NCBI RefSeq assembly: GCF_905220415.1 | Contig: NC_059563.1 | Coordinates: forward strand, 1,746,001-1,810,000 | Direction of reading: 5' to 3' | DNA from: Colias croceus | Taxonomy: Eukaryota; Arthropoda; Insecta; Lepidoptera; Pieridae | DNA length: 64,000 bases | In this document: positions 1 through 9,731 of the stretch, piece after piece | How positions within the stretch are numbered: the stretch's first letter is position 1 | How the letters are laid out: each line of letters opens with the position of its first letter | Notes under the pieces: model-generated | The model's database searches: none | Told to the model about the DNA's origin: nothing | Seen by the model: the letters and a program-made list of their open reading frames with translations, nothing else | Made by a program: the position numbers and the translations under genes

Positions 1-247
1 GGAACGAGATCCAAAAGCTGGAGCGCCATATTGAGTTGAGAGCGATCGTTGACTTGAGTGATCAGCGTAGGAATATGAATCTCTGCAAATGTAATATAGG
101 TGTTAGTCTTTTTTAACTTTTGATAGATTATTAGAATTCACATGTTATGGATATAATTACTAACATACAATTTAAGTATAATAAAATAACATACCCCACA
201 GGAGGTTCAGCTAACACGCAGGCAACCATGCTTACAGCAATGAATAC
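1..247 (-). CDS. Cuticular / pro-resilin-like secreted protein, partial (two exons, runs off the left edge)
   Basis: Two exons on the minus strand. The upstream one (247-195) follows a TTTTCTTCAG acceptor and reads VFIAVSMVACVLAEPPVG, a hydrophobic signal-peptide core with a plausible Ala-Glu cleavage point, then a GTATGT donor. A 112-nt intron (194-83) ends TTTGCAG. The next exon (82-1) continues in phase as DSYSYADHSSQRSLSTQYGA, followed by PAFGSRS, and leaves the window. A signal peptide after a very short first coding exon, then Ser/Tyr/Gly/Ala-rich sequence with YGAPAFGSR, is typical of insect pro-resilin-like and other structural cuticle proteins. The exon with the initiator Met was not found. 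Phase agreement across the intron is the main support. The protein would be exported to the cuticle. The subfamily cannot be fixed from 44 residues; another reading of 82-1 is open but does not join the signal exon. Confidence 0.6.
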
Positions 248-499
248 CTGAAGAAAATGTATAAAATTTACTTGAGTTTATCTTGTGTTCATATTATGAC
301 GACATATATACGATAATTTGATTTATAGAGTAGTTAAACACGCTTCATATGATACCTACACAGATTTAATTATTGTATTGTTAACGACTCTTGATAAGTG
401 TACAAAATTTGAATTAAATCTGTCCATAAGTGGGCCAAAATACGTAGATACAAACATACAAACAAAAATGTCGGTTAAAATCAAACATACAGGTGTATA

Positions 500-1300
500 A
501 GCGCTCGCATGACTGGTTACGTTTATTCGTTAATGAATTTTTGTTATGCCTACGTAGGTACATATATTCAATTGCTCGAGTCACATTTTTAGTTAGAACT
601 CGAATCAGTTTACTTGTAGTTGTAAGCGGTTACCACTGAACTATAGAGTAAAAAGAAAGTCCAAAAATTATGTAATGTCTCAAAAACTATTTTTTCTTTA
701 CAATGTTATTACCTAATGGTTAATGCAGAGGTGGTATTTTTCTGCTTACTGTGTTAGTTTTATTTATTATATTTTAATAACTTTTAATTATATTAATAAC
801 ACCTTTGTCTTAGTAATTAATCACCTATTAATTAATATGTCACTTACTTTAATTTTCATTTTGACCGTTGTCAACCTGAAAATAAAATTAAAAATAAAAT
901 CGATTTTAGATTCAAATTAAGAACACAAATTTCGTTTAAATTTTGTTTTGTACTTGAAGATTCACAAGTCAATATCCGAATGGTATCACCACCAAACCAA
1001 CCAAGTATTTATAGTTATCACTACCATTCTACCACCAATATGTTAAAGCAAAAAATTAACAGAATTTGATCTCTAATCCTTCGATTTAAAGTACAAAATG
1101 TTTCATCTATTTCTGAAGATGGTTACAATAGGCTACACTTGCTCTAAATCTATTGTCAAATGAAATCGAATGTTAACTCCAGATCGGTATTGCATATTGT
1201 TATTTGGACCTTCGTTGAGCACGACATGTGGTCCTTAATTTAACGGCAAATCTCGATTTAACTCTAATAGTATAGGCATTTGGAATATCTAAACAATCTA
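500..1300. other. AT-rich intergenic stretch, nothing recognised
   Basis: I see only short chance reading frames (for example at 723-920), no splice-bounded coding blocks and no clear terminal repeats. It is the likely 5' flank of the cuticular gene, but no core promoter could be assigned because its first exon was not found. Confidence 0.4.
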
Positions 1301-1308
1301 TAATAATA

Positions 1309-1508
1309 CTAGCTGCTCCGCGCGGTTTCACCCCCGTGGCTCCATCCCTGTTGGTCGTAGCGTGATGATATATAGCCTATAACCTTCCTCGATAAATGGG
1401 CTATCTAACACCGAAAGATTTTTCAAATCGGACCAGTACTTCCCGAGATTAGCGCGTTCAAACAAACAAACAAAAAAAAACTCTTCAGCTTTATAATATA
1501 AGTATAGA
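1309..1508 (-). mobile_element. Helitron-like non-autonomous element, next to an inverted partial copy
   Basis: On the minus strand it starts TCTATACTTATATTATAAAG and ends in a GC-rich tail and CTAG. This is the commonest repeat of the window (others at 23.7, 26.2, 27.7, 28.0, 32.1, 32.75 and 58.7 kb). A second partial copy begins on the plus strand at about 1511, so the two lie head to head and their 5' ends form a short inverted repeat. Confidence 0.6.
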
Positions 1509-1779
1509 TTAAGCTGAAGAGTTTGTTTGTTTTCTTGATTTCAGGAATCACAGGTCCGCTCTGAAATATTATTTCACTGTTAGGTAGTCTATTTATCAAA
1601 GATGGCTAATTTATCCTATACATATCATACTTGGTTTAAAATAAAAATAGTTTGAAAAACTAAAAAAACACGCTTTCAGAATAGATAGAACTAAAAATTA
1701 AAAAAATAATTCTTAATCTAGGAATCGAACAATAACCAATAACATCATCATCACTACATAGTATAAAACAAAGTCGCTT

Positions 1780-1951
1780 TCTCTGTCTCTATTTCCCTAT
1801 GTCCCTTTGTATGCTTAAATCTTTAAAACTACGCAACGGATTTTGATGCGGTTTTTTTAATAGATAGAGTGATTCAAGAGGAAGGTTTTAGTATATAATT
1901 TATTAGGTTTTAGACAAAGTGGGCGAAGCCGCGGGCGGTATGCTAGTAGTA
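1780..1951 (+). mobile_element. Helitron-like 3' fragment
   Basis: It ends with GGGCGAAGCCGCGGGCGG followed by GCTAG, the 3' signature shared by the other Helitron-like elements. The internal part (AAACTACGCAACGG onward) recurs at about 35950. Confidence 0.5.
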
Positions 1952-2176
1952 TATAATATGTGAAAAAAGCCTAGGGCGCTTTTCAAGAGCTGATTATACA
2001 TGGCGCCCCATGCCATGGTACCAATAAATCCATAGCATAATTTATTACGAAATAAATATTGGATATGGATTTTTTGAAATCGTAATAATGTGTATGTATG
2101 TAATGGATCTTGTAGGTAAATGATTTCAACAGTAAAAAGCTACTTTAGTTTTGCGTATGTTCAGTTTTCTAGTTCA

Positions 2177-2403
2177 TCTACACTAATATTATAAAGAGGA
2201 AAACTTTGTTTGTTTGTTTGTTTGATTGATTGTAATGAATAGGGTCATAAACTACTGGACCGATTTTAAAAATTCTTTCACCATTCGAAAGCTACATTAT
2301 CCACGAGTAACATAGGCTAGGTTTTATCCCGGAAATCCCACGGGAACGGGAACTATGCGGGTTTTCTTTGAAAACGCGGGCGAAGCCGCAGGCGGAAAGC
2401 TAG
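2177..2403 (+). mobile_element. Helitron-like non-autonomous element (TCTACACTAATATTATAAAG subfamily)
   Basis: It begins TCTACACTAATATTATAAAG, has a TTTG repeat near the 5' end and ends GGCGGAAAGCTAG before a T. A second member of the same subfamily is at 59027-59246. Confidence 0.6.
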
Positions 2404-3114
2404 TCACAGATAAAGCCGGGCCAAGTGGCTAGTTTATAGGTAAATTAATTATTAGAGTTTCCTCTTATTTACGTTTTGTTAAATAAATATTGGAAAGCAT
2501 AAACTGTGCTTACAAGTGTTACTTAACTTCGAACTAAAGCTTTCTTAAACGTAGTAAGTTGACTAAGCTTATCTTTAATTGGCAGGATTAAGTTTGTCAA
2601 TGGATGCTAAGTTATAAGTATGTTATTTTAAGTGGTAAAAGATTACTTATACATATTAAATGTAAATTCTTTTGTAAATTGCATGTCATTCAACGTCCTA
2701 AACGACTGGAACGATTTTTATGAAACTTTTTGTGTCGAATTATATTTTTATACAAAATCGGACAAAAGTTATAAAAATACGTGTAATGTTACGAGATTTC
2801 TTTTATATTCTACTTCACTTTTATATCTATTATTAATAAAATTATAAAAAAATGGCGCAAAAATTAGAATAAATTTTACAGTCTGCTTTTTGTTTTTATA
2901 ATAATATACCTTGTTATACATGAATATTCCTTAAAATTAAATCATAAATAGGTATTCTAAAGGCACAAGCTAACCATTATAACAAAGTATTCCGCTTTCC
3001 CGTATTGTCTAAACATTTTTAAGGTTCAACACGATGTCGTCACACAAATTAAGTACAAGGACGCCATCTTGCGGACAAAGAATGAAGTTTATGTCACGAA
3101 TACCATTGTCGAGA
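2404..3114. other. AT-rich intergenic stretch, nothing recognised
   Basis: A 71-codon frame at 2632-2847 has no homologous look, no good start context and ordinary AT-rich composition, so I do not call it a gene. Confidence 0.4.
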
Positions 3115-3483
3115 ATTACCTACAGTGCTGGATTAGCCACGTAGCAAGAGTAGCAAATGCTACGGGCCCCGCGACTCGGGGGGCCCCGCGGTCTACCTAC
3201 ATACCTGTCTGACCGTAAAAAAATATCAATTTATAATACACGTACCGTAAAAAAAATACACGTACCTACCACGAGAAACATTGGTATCAAAATCTACAAC
3301 AATAATTTAAAATTTTACACGTTTCTACAATTGAGCGCTGGCTACACCAAAAGTTGTGTTGTACTGCTTGCACTGCGCTACACGCAAGTTGGTAGCACGG
3401 CAAAACTAACAGGGGAATCCCCTTATATTGTCATCGAACGAGCTAGTCGTAACAACAAAATAGGATTCTATCGACTATCAAAC

Positions 3484-4713
3484 CTTAGATTACAAAATAA
3501 AAGGCAGATGGAGCATGACAATCATCCGTCGCCCTTGTCAAAGAAAATACGAAATCAAAAACGAATACGAACCTCCGCCAGTGCTATTAAAACGCTGTAA
3601 AATTTGTTCCCGAAAACAAACAAAAAGATAAAACATCGTTTTACAGGTTCTCTGTAGATTATTTGGCTTATTTAATTTTGTATACAAATAATAATTTTAC
3701 ATATACGAATAACGAAGGAATAGAAAACTTCAACGTATGCTGCCAGTATTTTGAAAATGAATTTGCCATTTTTATGGGTAAAACGGTAAAATGGTTAAAA
3801 GATCTTCGAGGTAGTGCTGTTGGATTTTTCGATCGTGAATGTGATTATTTGTATAGTGCAATAAAGGTTCATGATCATTATAAGATAATTTTAATAAGCG
3901 TAATACTTTTTTTTTGTTACTTTTATATAGCTTAAAAACGTCAGAGTCGTTTTCGCCCGCGATTTAATTCATTTGAACTCCGTGATGGATATGACAAAAT
4001 TATTATTATTCAGGAATTATATTTATTTATTATCCAGTAAAGCAGCTGACAATGTGGATGTCGTAAGGTGTCACTGAAAATCAGTGTTAAGGTATTATGC
4101 CTCAGGTATCCTGAGTGGCTTCCTTTTTTAACGCAAGCAACCATACATAAATTTATGTTTTCTATTACCTATTATTCATAATTTACAATGCTATTGTTGT
4201 GTGTTTGTTTGTATTGGAATAAATGGTTTCTTCCTTCTTTCTTTCTAAAAATAAAATGTCCCGTGTTCTAGACTAAAAACTACCGCTATCCGCATTCATA
4301 TATTTTGAAAATAAAAAATAATATAGGTAATCATTGTAATTTTGAAACATTTTTTTTATGTAATTTATTTAAGTAAATAAAAATTTATCGTTTATGTAAC
4401 AAAAGAATTTTTACAATATTATAAAAAATTATCATATACAAATATTTATATTAAAATTAAAATTAAACCCTGACAGCTAATTTATGTAGAACGTCACTAA
4501 CACCACTACCATAATAATTCAGATGATTGCAATGTCACCTCATAAATCAAAATCGGTTCAGAGGCTTTTATACTGCAGGGCGTGCCAAAGAAATATTATA
4601 CATAGATACACTCGAAAAACATAACCCTCTTTCTTCCGTAGTCGGGGGAAAATCTGGGAAAATTTTCAATATCTGGTAACATAACACCCACACATAATCA
4701 CCGTGTACGTACA
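3484..4713 (+). mobile_element. Copy of a 1.2-kb repeat carrying a short tail-anchored reading frame
   Basis: It starts with the terminal motif CTTAGATTACAAAATAAAAG and ends inside the block CTGTACGTACACGGTG (read inward). It matches, in opposite orientation, the element at 12801-13993. The right-hand inverted end is missing here, so this copy is truncated. A frame at 3663-3935 is open and ends in a hydrophobic stretch (IILISVILFFCYFYIA). Confidence 0.55.
3663..3935 (+). CDS. Transposon-encoded or orphan small protein with C-terminal membrane anchor
   Basis: The frame is open for 90 codons. The part before the tail is hydrophilic and Cys/Tyr/Phe-rich (FNVCCQYFENEFAIFMGKTV, then WLKDLRGSAVGFFDRECDYL). 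The last 16 residues, just before the stop, are uniformly hydrophobic, which fits a tail anchor. A related frame, frameshifted, is in the opposite-strand copy at about 13.5-13.8 kb, preceded there by CKICSRKQ. Two copies with the same reading frame suggest a protein carried by the repeat. I do not recognise the family; an endogenous viral or selfish-element origin is only a guess. There is no good start codon context, so the true N-terminus is unknown. Confidence 0.3.
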   Translation: MAYLILYTNNNFTYTNNEGIENFNVCCQYFENEFAIFMGKTVKWLKDLRGSAVGFFDRECDYLYSAIKVHDHYKIILISVILFFCYFYIA

Positions 4714-4818
4714 GTTTTATTTAATACCCTATAACTTGAGAAACTATAGCAAACGAAGGGCCTCTTGACAGAATTTGCTACAGGCCCCGCGCTGGCTTAA
4801 TCCGGCACTGATTACCTA

Positions 4819-5879
4819 CATTCATTGAACCAATCAAATAAACGATGATAGACCATTCAGGTGTAATCGAATTGGAATACTAGATTATATTTTATTGTTT
4901 TTATAAAAGGTTTATTTTTGTGTTAATGTGGGTAAAAAGCTAGCTAGCTAGCAGTTCGTACCTATTCAACTACATATAAATTATATGTTTCTTACTATAA
5001 AAGTTGTTACGTTTCAAAAAGAGAGTAGGTACGTAATAATGTTACCTACGTAGATTAGGTACCTAGTTATGTACGGTTCTTGGAAAAGGAGGCTCTTTCT
5101 TCTCTCTTTATATTTTTATACTTTTTATATTGCACGTCATAATATGATTTTCCGTCAAAAAACGTCGCGGAAAAAAGAAAATACATGAATACAGCAAATT
5201 GAGAATTGTTTTTTCCATTTTTTAACTGCCAGTCGTATGTATAGGGATTTAAATTATAAAATAAATTCAAGCAAAGTCGTATGCAGAATGCTAGTTATAA
5301 GGTAAAATTTTCTAAATCAGTTAAGTACATATCTAGTAAATTTTAGTTAAATCCGAACAAACATACAGGAATGACATCCTCTTCTATTAGAGTAGATCTT
5401 CAACTTGACCTTATTATCTATAACATATTTTGATCTTGACTAGACAGATAAAAAGGTCAATGTTGTAGGAAATAATGAAAAAGAGTATTATTGTAAAATG
5501 TCTGTTATACGTAGTGATCTGCAGTCTCTATTTAGTAGTACATAATATGTGTTTTAACATAGAAACTCAACATAACTGTTTTCAGAATTTTGCCACTAAG
5601 ATTTGGCTAATGTCGATCTCTGACATTCGCACAAATACGCAAACCCAAAAAATGAAAAAAGGAAGGAAGGAAAAGGATCAGGAAAATGTGTTTTCCCTGC
5701 ATGACCGCTAACATTCGCACAATAATTTACGAATGTTTGCATTCCATTGTTCAATTTGAATTCCTCATTTAATTCAGGACACGTACAAACATCTAGAGAC
5801 AAAGGCATAAAATTGAAAACATAAAACCTCGTAAAAACATTGTATTTGTTACACTTTATCTATAATATTTTAATTTAAT
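4819..5879. other. AT-rich intergenic stretch downstream of the 7TM gene
   Basis: It lies 3' of the minus-strand receptor gene. A 78-codon frame at 5475-5711 starts with a hydrophobic run but turns into low-complexity Lys-rich sequence, and I do not support it as a gene. No terminal repeats are seen. Confidence 0.35.
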
Positions 5880-6776
5880 TTACACATCTGACCGTCGATA
5901 CAACTTTTTCATTTTAATTTCCTTTTTACACGTTTTTAGCAACAACACAATATAAAAACACAATACTACAGAGTTTAACATCAACCCTAAAATAAAATAA
6001 TTCATGAGCACAATGGTATATCTAGTTGGACACCACAATATAAGCAAATCTTCGGAGAACAAATACAAATTTATGATTAAACATAAGAAAAACGTTATAA
6101 CCGTTAAACTAATTGCATACTTTCGTATCTTTTCTGAAACAACTTTATACAAAATGAATAAATACAATCCTGTACCAAAAAACATTAGCGGCCATCGTAA
6201 CAAACAACACATTATTAAATAGGTAGTCCTTTCATCAAGGTAACACGTTATTATTGTGTAAAAAATACTTAACAATATTGGTATTAACCACGAGCACAAT
6301 GTTACTTTATACAAGTCATTTTTATTCATATTCACCACGACCACTATAACACTTTCATACATGTGTTTTATGAAGAATATAACTAAAATTATTATAACAT
6401 AGTCGGTGTATATTTGTGCGATTCGAAAGAGACAATTTTCCAAAAACGTTCGTTCGTAAGAACTTGAAAGCACATTCGTCAAAAGCACGAATCTTTCCAG
6501 AAACCGCGCTATGCTTACTTGTAATAACATCTGGTTTCTGTAATTCCTTCGCCATAATGTTACCTTTAGATTCGCGATTATAGAAATGAAGAGTACCATT
6601 GCTGTCATAATCACTTCAGCTATTATAAAATGTATGAATTTTTGTAGAGTCTCTGCATTGTAAGGTTGTGTAAGCGTCACATTTGTATAAGTTATATTTG
6701 CCTCCAAGGTATCGTAGTAATCATAAGTAACATTAGCTGCTTCTGTGGTAAACACTTCTGTTGTTATTTCTTCCAT
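5880..6776 (-). CDS. Orphan seven-transmembrane (GPCR-like) protein, single exon
   Basis: A single-exon 298-codon frame. The N-terminal 45 residues are Thr/Tyr/Asn-rich with several N-glycosylation sequons (NVT, NIT), as in an extracellular tail. Seven hydrophobic segments follow at roughly residues 47-70, 84-104, 118-145, 160-182, 190-214, 222-245 and 255-282. They are separated by basic cytoplasmic loops (WRRNYRNQ, SEKIRK), and the tail is basic (KTCKKEIKMKKLYRRSDV). A Cys just before segment 3 (ENCLFR) and Cys residues before segment 5 could form the usual extracellular disulfide. There is no DRY or NPxxY motif, so I cannot place it in a class; a lineage-specific orphan receptor is the most I infer. 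The start ATG is followed directly by Glu/Thr-rich sequence and needs no signal peptide. It is transcribed away from the secreted-protein gene at 7557, with about 780 bp between them. Confidence 0.7.
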   Translation of the reverse strand: MEEITTEVFTTEAANVTYDYYDTLEANITYTNVTLTQPYNAETLQKFIHFIIAEVIMTAMVLFISIIANLKVTLWRRNYRNQMLLQVSIARFLERFVLLTNVLSSSYERTFLENCLFRIAQIYTDYVIIILVIFFIKHMYESVIVVVVNMNKNDLYKVTLCSWLIPILLSIFYTIITCYLDERTTYLIMCCLLRWPLMFFGTGLYLFILYKVVSEKIRKYAISLTVITFFLCLIINLYLFSEDLLILWCPTRYTIVLMNYFILGLMLNSVVLCFYIVLLLKTCKKEIKMKKLYRRSDV

Positions 6777-7556
6777 TTTGTCTGTGTTGTATAATTTTAT
6801 TTGTACTTTATAATTATCCTTGTTTCTCTTATTTTCACCAGTCTTTTATTAAATGTACTTCACACACTTTTCAGGTCTTCTTTATAGATCTTCTTATATC
6901 TCCTTTCAATACTTCTTGCTGCGTAACTGCTTGGCTTCTTTTTGTAGATTAATTTGTAAGATGTAATAAATTTGCGGATAAATAAACCGCGCTTATAGTT
7001 TGGGTTTACTAGACGCACTGACACCTATGAAAGTGACGAAATGTAACAGGAAATATTCGTTCATATTATTCATATTCTATGAAATACCGCGGTTTGTTTA
7101 CGTCATGTTGGGAATGACTGTAAAAACCAGTGGGGTATAACACAGTCAGCAATTAAAAATTGGGTCATTATAGATAATAATGATATTTTATTAGAGACCT
7201 GTATCTAAAAAGATTGTGTCTCTCTTGCGGATCTACCAACTTGAAAAGAAAAAAAATCCTGAAATTTTGACATAATATACCCAAGGTCTCCGGCAGATTT
7301 TAGTTCAGTGCAGCATTTTTTCGTAATTACAAATGTATATTTTGTACTACAAAATGCAAATAGACGATGTAAACATCGATTAAACTCATTGAAAAAAACT
7401 AAAAAGATTTTAATTTGTCTGTTTTTTGTATCACCTACAACATAGGTTGAGGTCACACGATAAAACATAGGAAGTCACTATGTTTACAAATAATTAAATT
7501 ACACGTTTTTAATTGAATTAATCTCAGTCACTCAACTCAAGGAATTATGATTGAAA
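6777..7556. promoter_or_regulatory. Divergent intergenic region between the 7TM gene and the spherulin-like gene
   Basis: It must contain both upstream regions. On the plus side the arthropod initiator-like TCAGTC at 7523-7528 lies about 30 nt before the ATG, with an AT-rich TAATTAAATTA about 30 nt further upstream. No equivalent initiator is obvious for the minus-strand gene. Confidence 0.35.
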
Positions 7557-8471
7557 ATGTTAAAAATACTACCAATTTTATTGTTAACTAACAATATTAT
7601 TGTAAAGTGTGATAGTGATATACAAATCACAATAAATGTAGCACCAAATAAGGACAGAACTAACGTCACTTACTCCGGTGTTGACAAAAAATTAATAAGT
7701 GATAAAGACATTCCACTCTTCAATATAACAAAGGAAAATTTGAAACGTGGCTTTCGCGTTGAATTGGGCCAAACTCCTGACGATGTGTTTCTCAAAGATC
7801 CAACTGAATACCATAATTTGTACCACAAATTTCATTGGACACAAGTCAGTAGAGATATAAGAGTGAAGAATGTTGAAATATACGATACAATAATCGAAGA
7901 TGTTGAACTGAAAACTCACAATCATATAAATAACACAACGGACACTATAAAATCTAAAATTTCACTATTTGAAACGGTTGAAAATACCATAGTGACAAAA
8001 TGGTCGGAAACAGGTTATCCTGGTGAATTTTCATATATTGTGAATGCTAATTTTGATGGTATTCGGTTTAAAATAAAACATTCGTGGAGGAAGAATGAAA
8101 TGAAATTCGTTTCTGTGAACTTTGGTGCGTCTAAACAAGGCTTTATTTACATGCGTCCAAATCAAATAACAAGTACAGTTTTAACTGCTAAGAGAATTAT
8201 AATGATTGTTAAAATCGACTTTGTAACAAGTTTGTCTGGGTCTGTAGTGGCCAATTATGGGCATTTGATTGCAACGTATCATTTTTGGGCACCAACTATT
8301 CAAAATATTATGAAAGCAGCTAACATTAAGAATGAAATTATCACATCTGAAGTTATGGAAGTCAAATGTTATACGGATCCTGTAGTGAATGTTTTTGATA
8401 AAACAACAAAAAGGAAATTGAACATGGTCTCTCCATTTCAAACATTAAAAAGCAAATTAAACGTGCCCTAA
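7557..8471 (+). CDS. Secreted spherulin-2A-like protein
   Basis: A single-exon frame of 304 codons starting at the ATG at 7557; the frame extends two codons upstream without another ATG. The first 18-20 residues (MLKILPILLLTNNIIVKC) form a signal peptide. The mature part begins with beta-rich sequence (DIQITINVAPNKDRTNVTYS). It contains FRVELGQTPDDVFLKDPTEY and HNLYHKFHWTQVS, then NNTTDTIKS, several amphipathic strands and a hydrophobic ISL/VENTIV region. This arrangement resembles the insect spherulin-2A-like secreted proteins, a family described as related to aerolysin-type beta-folds; that link is recalled, not computed. Sequons at NVTY, NITK and NNTT suggest glycosylation. An AATAAA follows the stop at about 8540. 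The biological role in insects is not established, and I infer only a haemolymph or secreted location. Confidence 0.55.
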   Translation: MLKILPILLLTNNIIVKCDSDIQITINVAPNKDRTNVTYSGVDKKLISDKDIPLFNITKENLKRGFRVELGQTPDDVFLKDPTEYHNLYHKFHWTQVSRDIRVKNVEIYDTIIEDVELKTHNHINNTTDTIKSKISLFETVENTIVTKWSETGYPGEFSYIVNANFDGIRFKIKHSWRKNEMKFVSVNFGASKQGFIYMRPNQITSTVLTAKRIIMIVKIDFVTSLSGSVVANYGHLIATYHFWAPTIQNIMKAANIKNEIITSEVMEVKCYTDPVVNVFDKTTKRKLNMVSPFQTLKSKLNVP

Positions 8472-8573
8472 TAGTTTTTATTTCATATAAGCGCGATTTA
8501 AGTATGAACTACACCACAACTACACTGTAATCTTCTTTAAAAATAAAATCGAAATTTAAAAATTGGACTTATT

Positions 8574-9586
8574 TTTAGGGTTCCGTACCGAAACGGTAAA
8601 ACGGGACGCTACTACTGAGACTTCGTTGTTTGTCTGTCTTTCACCAGGCTGTATATCATAAAACGTGATAGCTAGAAAGCTGAAATTTTCGCAAATTATG
8701 TATTTCCGTTGCCGCTATAACAACAAATACCGTGAAATATGCCAACATTGCCCACAAGGGTATCTTTGCCCGAAGATCAATTCATAAGAAAATTTTTAAA
8801 TTGCAAAAATACCTTCATACTTTGGTAAAATAGTACTTGGTGTAAAGTAGGTTATATGCCTGACAACACTGCCTATTGTGTGTGTCACACTTAAATCAGC
8901 AACTTGTTGTAACTCATCGAATATCATGTGTGATTTCACGGGCAAAAAATGGTGAAAATTCAAGTGATAGTTTGTGCATGATGGCCAAAACACAGGTTAT
9001 TTTTACTCATAATATGTTATAAAATAACATTTGAAGAGCATTTTAATGCAATTATTAGTACCACTGAAGGTTGTTATAAACAAATTACAATGGTGGGCAA
9101 AATTACCCAATAATTACGCGCCATCTTTTTCTTATCCCTACCACGCGTGATTAGACGTATTTCTGTAAAGTTGCATAATATAGTAAATTATTTTTTGAAA
9201 AATAAGGTCATACAGAAGTTTCACTTCTTACGTGTGTACAATCATGTGAAAAACGTCGAATCAAGCGTGGTAGGGATAAGAAAAAGATGGCACGTAACGG
9301 AAAAATGTCACGCGTAACGAAAAAATGTTACAATAAATTTTATTAAATGTTGAAGAATAATGAAATTTGCTACAACAATATATGCACACGATCTAAGAAA
9401 AACATATTATGCTAACAGAAAATACTAACGTTTCATATTTTTTGCGGAAATTGAAATTATTCAAAAATTGGGCAATGTTGGCATATTTCACGGTACTAAA
9501 AATTTAACAATTTAATAAAATATAAGGGGGGGTCCCCATAGTACGTAACCCTTTGTGCGCGAGCCCGACTACCACTTGGCCCCAAT
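8574..9586 (+). repeat. Interspersed repeat with GGGTTCCGTACC end, split by a TA-flanked MITE
   Basis: It opens TAGGGTTCCGTACC, contains CAGGCTGTATATCATAAAAC, and ends near TGCGCGAGCCCGACTACCAC, wording typical of a common lepidopteran repeat. The two halves are separated by the MITE at 8730-9493. A related copy in opposite orientation is at about 29067-29475. The class (LINE-derived or MITE) is not settled. Confidence 0.55.
8730..9493. mobile_element. Mariner/Tc1-type MITE with perfect 25-bp inverted ends and TA duplication
   Basis: Ends are CCGTGAAATATGCCAACATT plus GCCCA, exactly inverted at 9469-9493, and TA lies on both sides (8728-8729, 9494-9495). Removing it restores CAAATACTAAAA in the surrounding repeat. 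Its interior (about 9075-9345) carries another repeat family with the GAAGTTTCACTTC module. Confidence 0.8.
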
Positions 9587-9731
9587 GCATACTGCATAGT
9601 GCTTATGTAGGTACAGTTGTTTATAACATTTGTTCACATTTGTTATTATAGTTATTTTATATACAGATGTTATTTACTGTAGTATTTAAAGCTTGGCCCA
9701 CACTTGGCCAGTTTTTAATATTACCTACATA

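Larger units (their letters stand above)
3123..4810 (+). mobile_element. hAT-type DNA transposon remnant with 8-bp target duplication
   Basis: The ends are inverted: CAGTGCTGGATTAGCC on the left, and CAGTGCCGGATTAAGCC read inward from the right. Both are followed by related AGCAAAT and GGGCCCC blocks. The element is flanked by perfect 8-bp repeats ATTACCTA (3115-3122 and 4811-4818), the target-site length of hAT elements. No hAT transposase is readable. Much of the interior is a copy of the tail-anchored-frame element described at 3484-4713, itself broken by an insertion at roughly 3990-4243 that ends in AATAAA. Confidence 0.75.

Noticed and set aside
1..120. Plus-strand frame NEIQKLERHIELRAIVDL that looks like a coiled coil
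   Set aside because: The minus strand gives a signal-peptide exon plus cuticular exon in agreeing phase, which is much stronger support.
3157..3600. 147-codon frame
   Set aside because: It crosses the hAT end and the start of the inserted repeat, begins inside a GC-rich terminal repeat and has no consistent composition; not a gene.
5475..5711. 78-codon frame with hydrophobic start as a small secreted protein
   Set aside because: It degenerates into Lys/Gln low complexity and has no supporting features.
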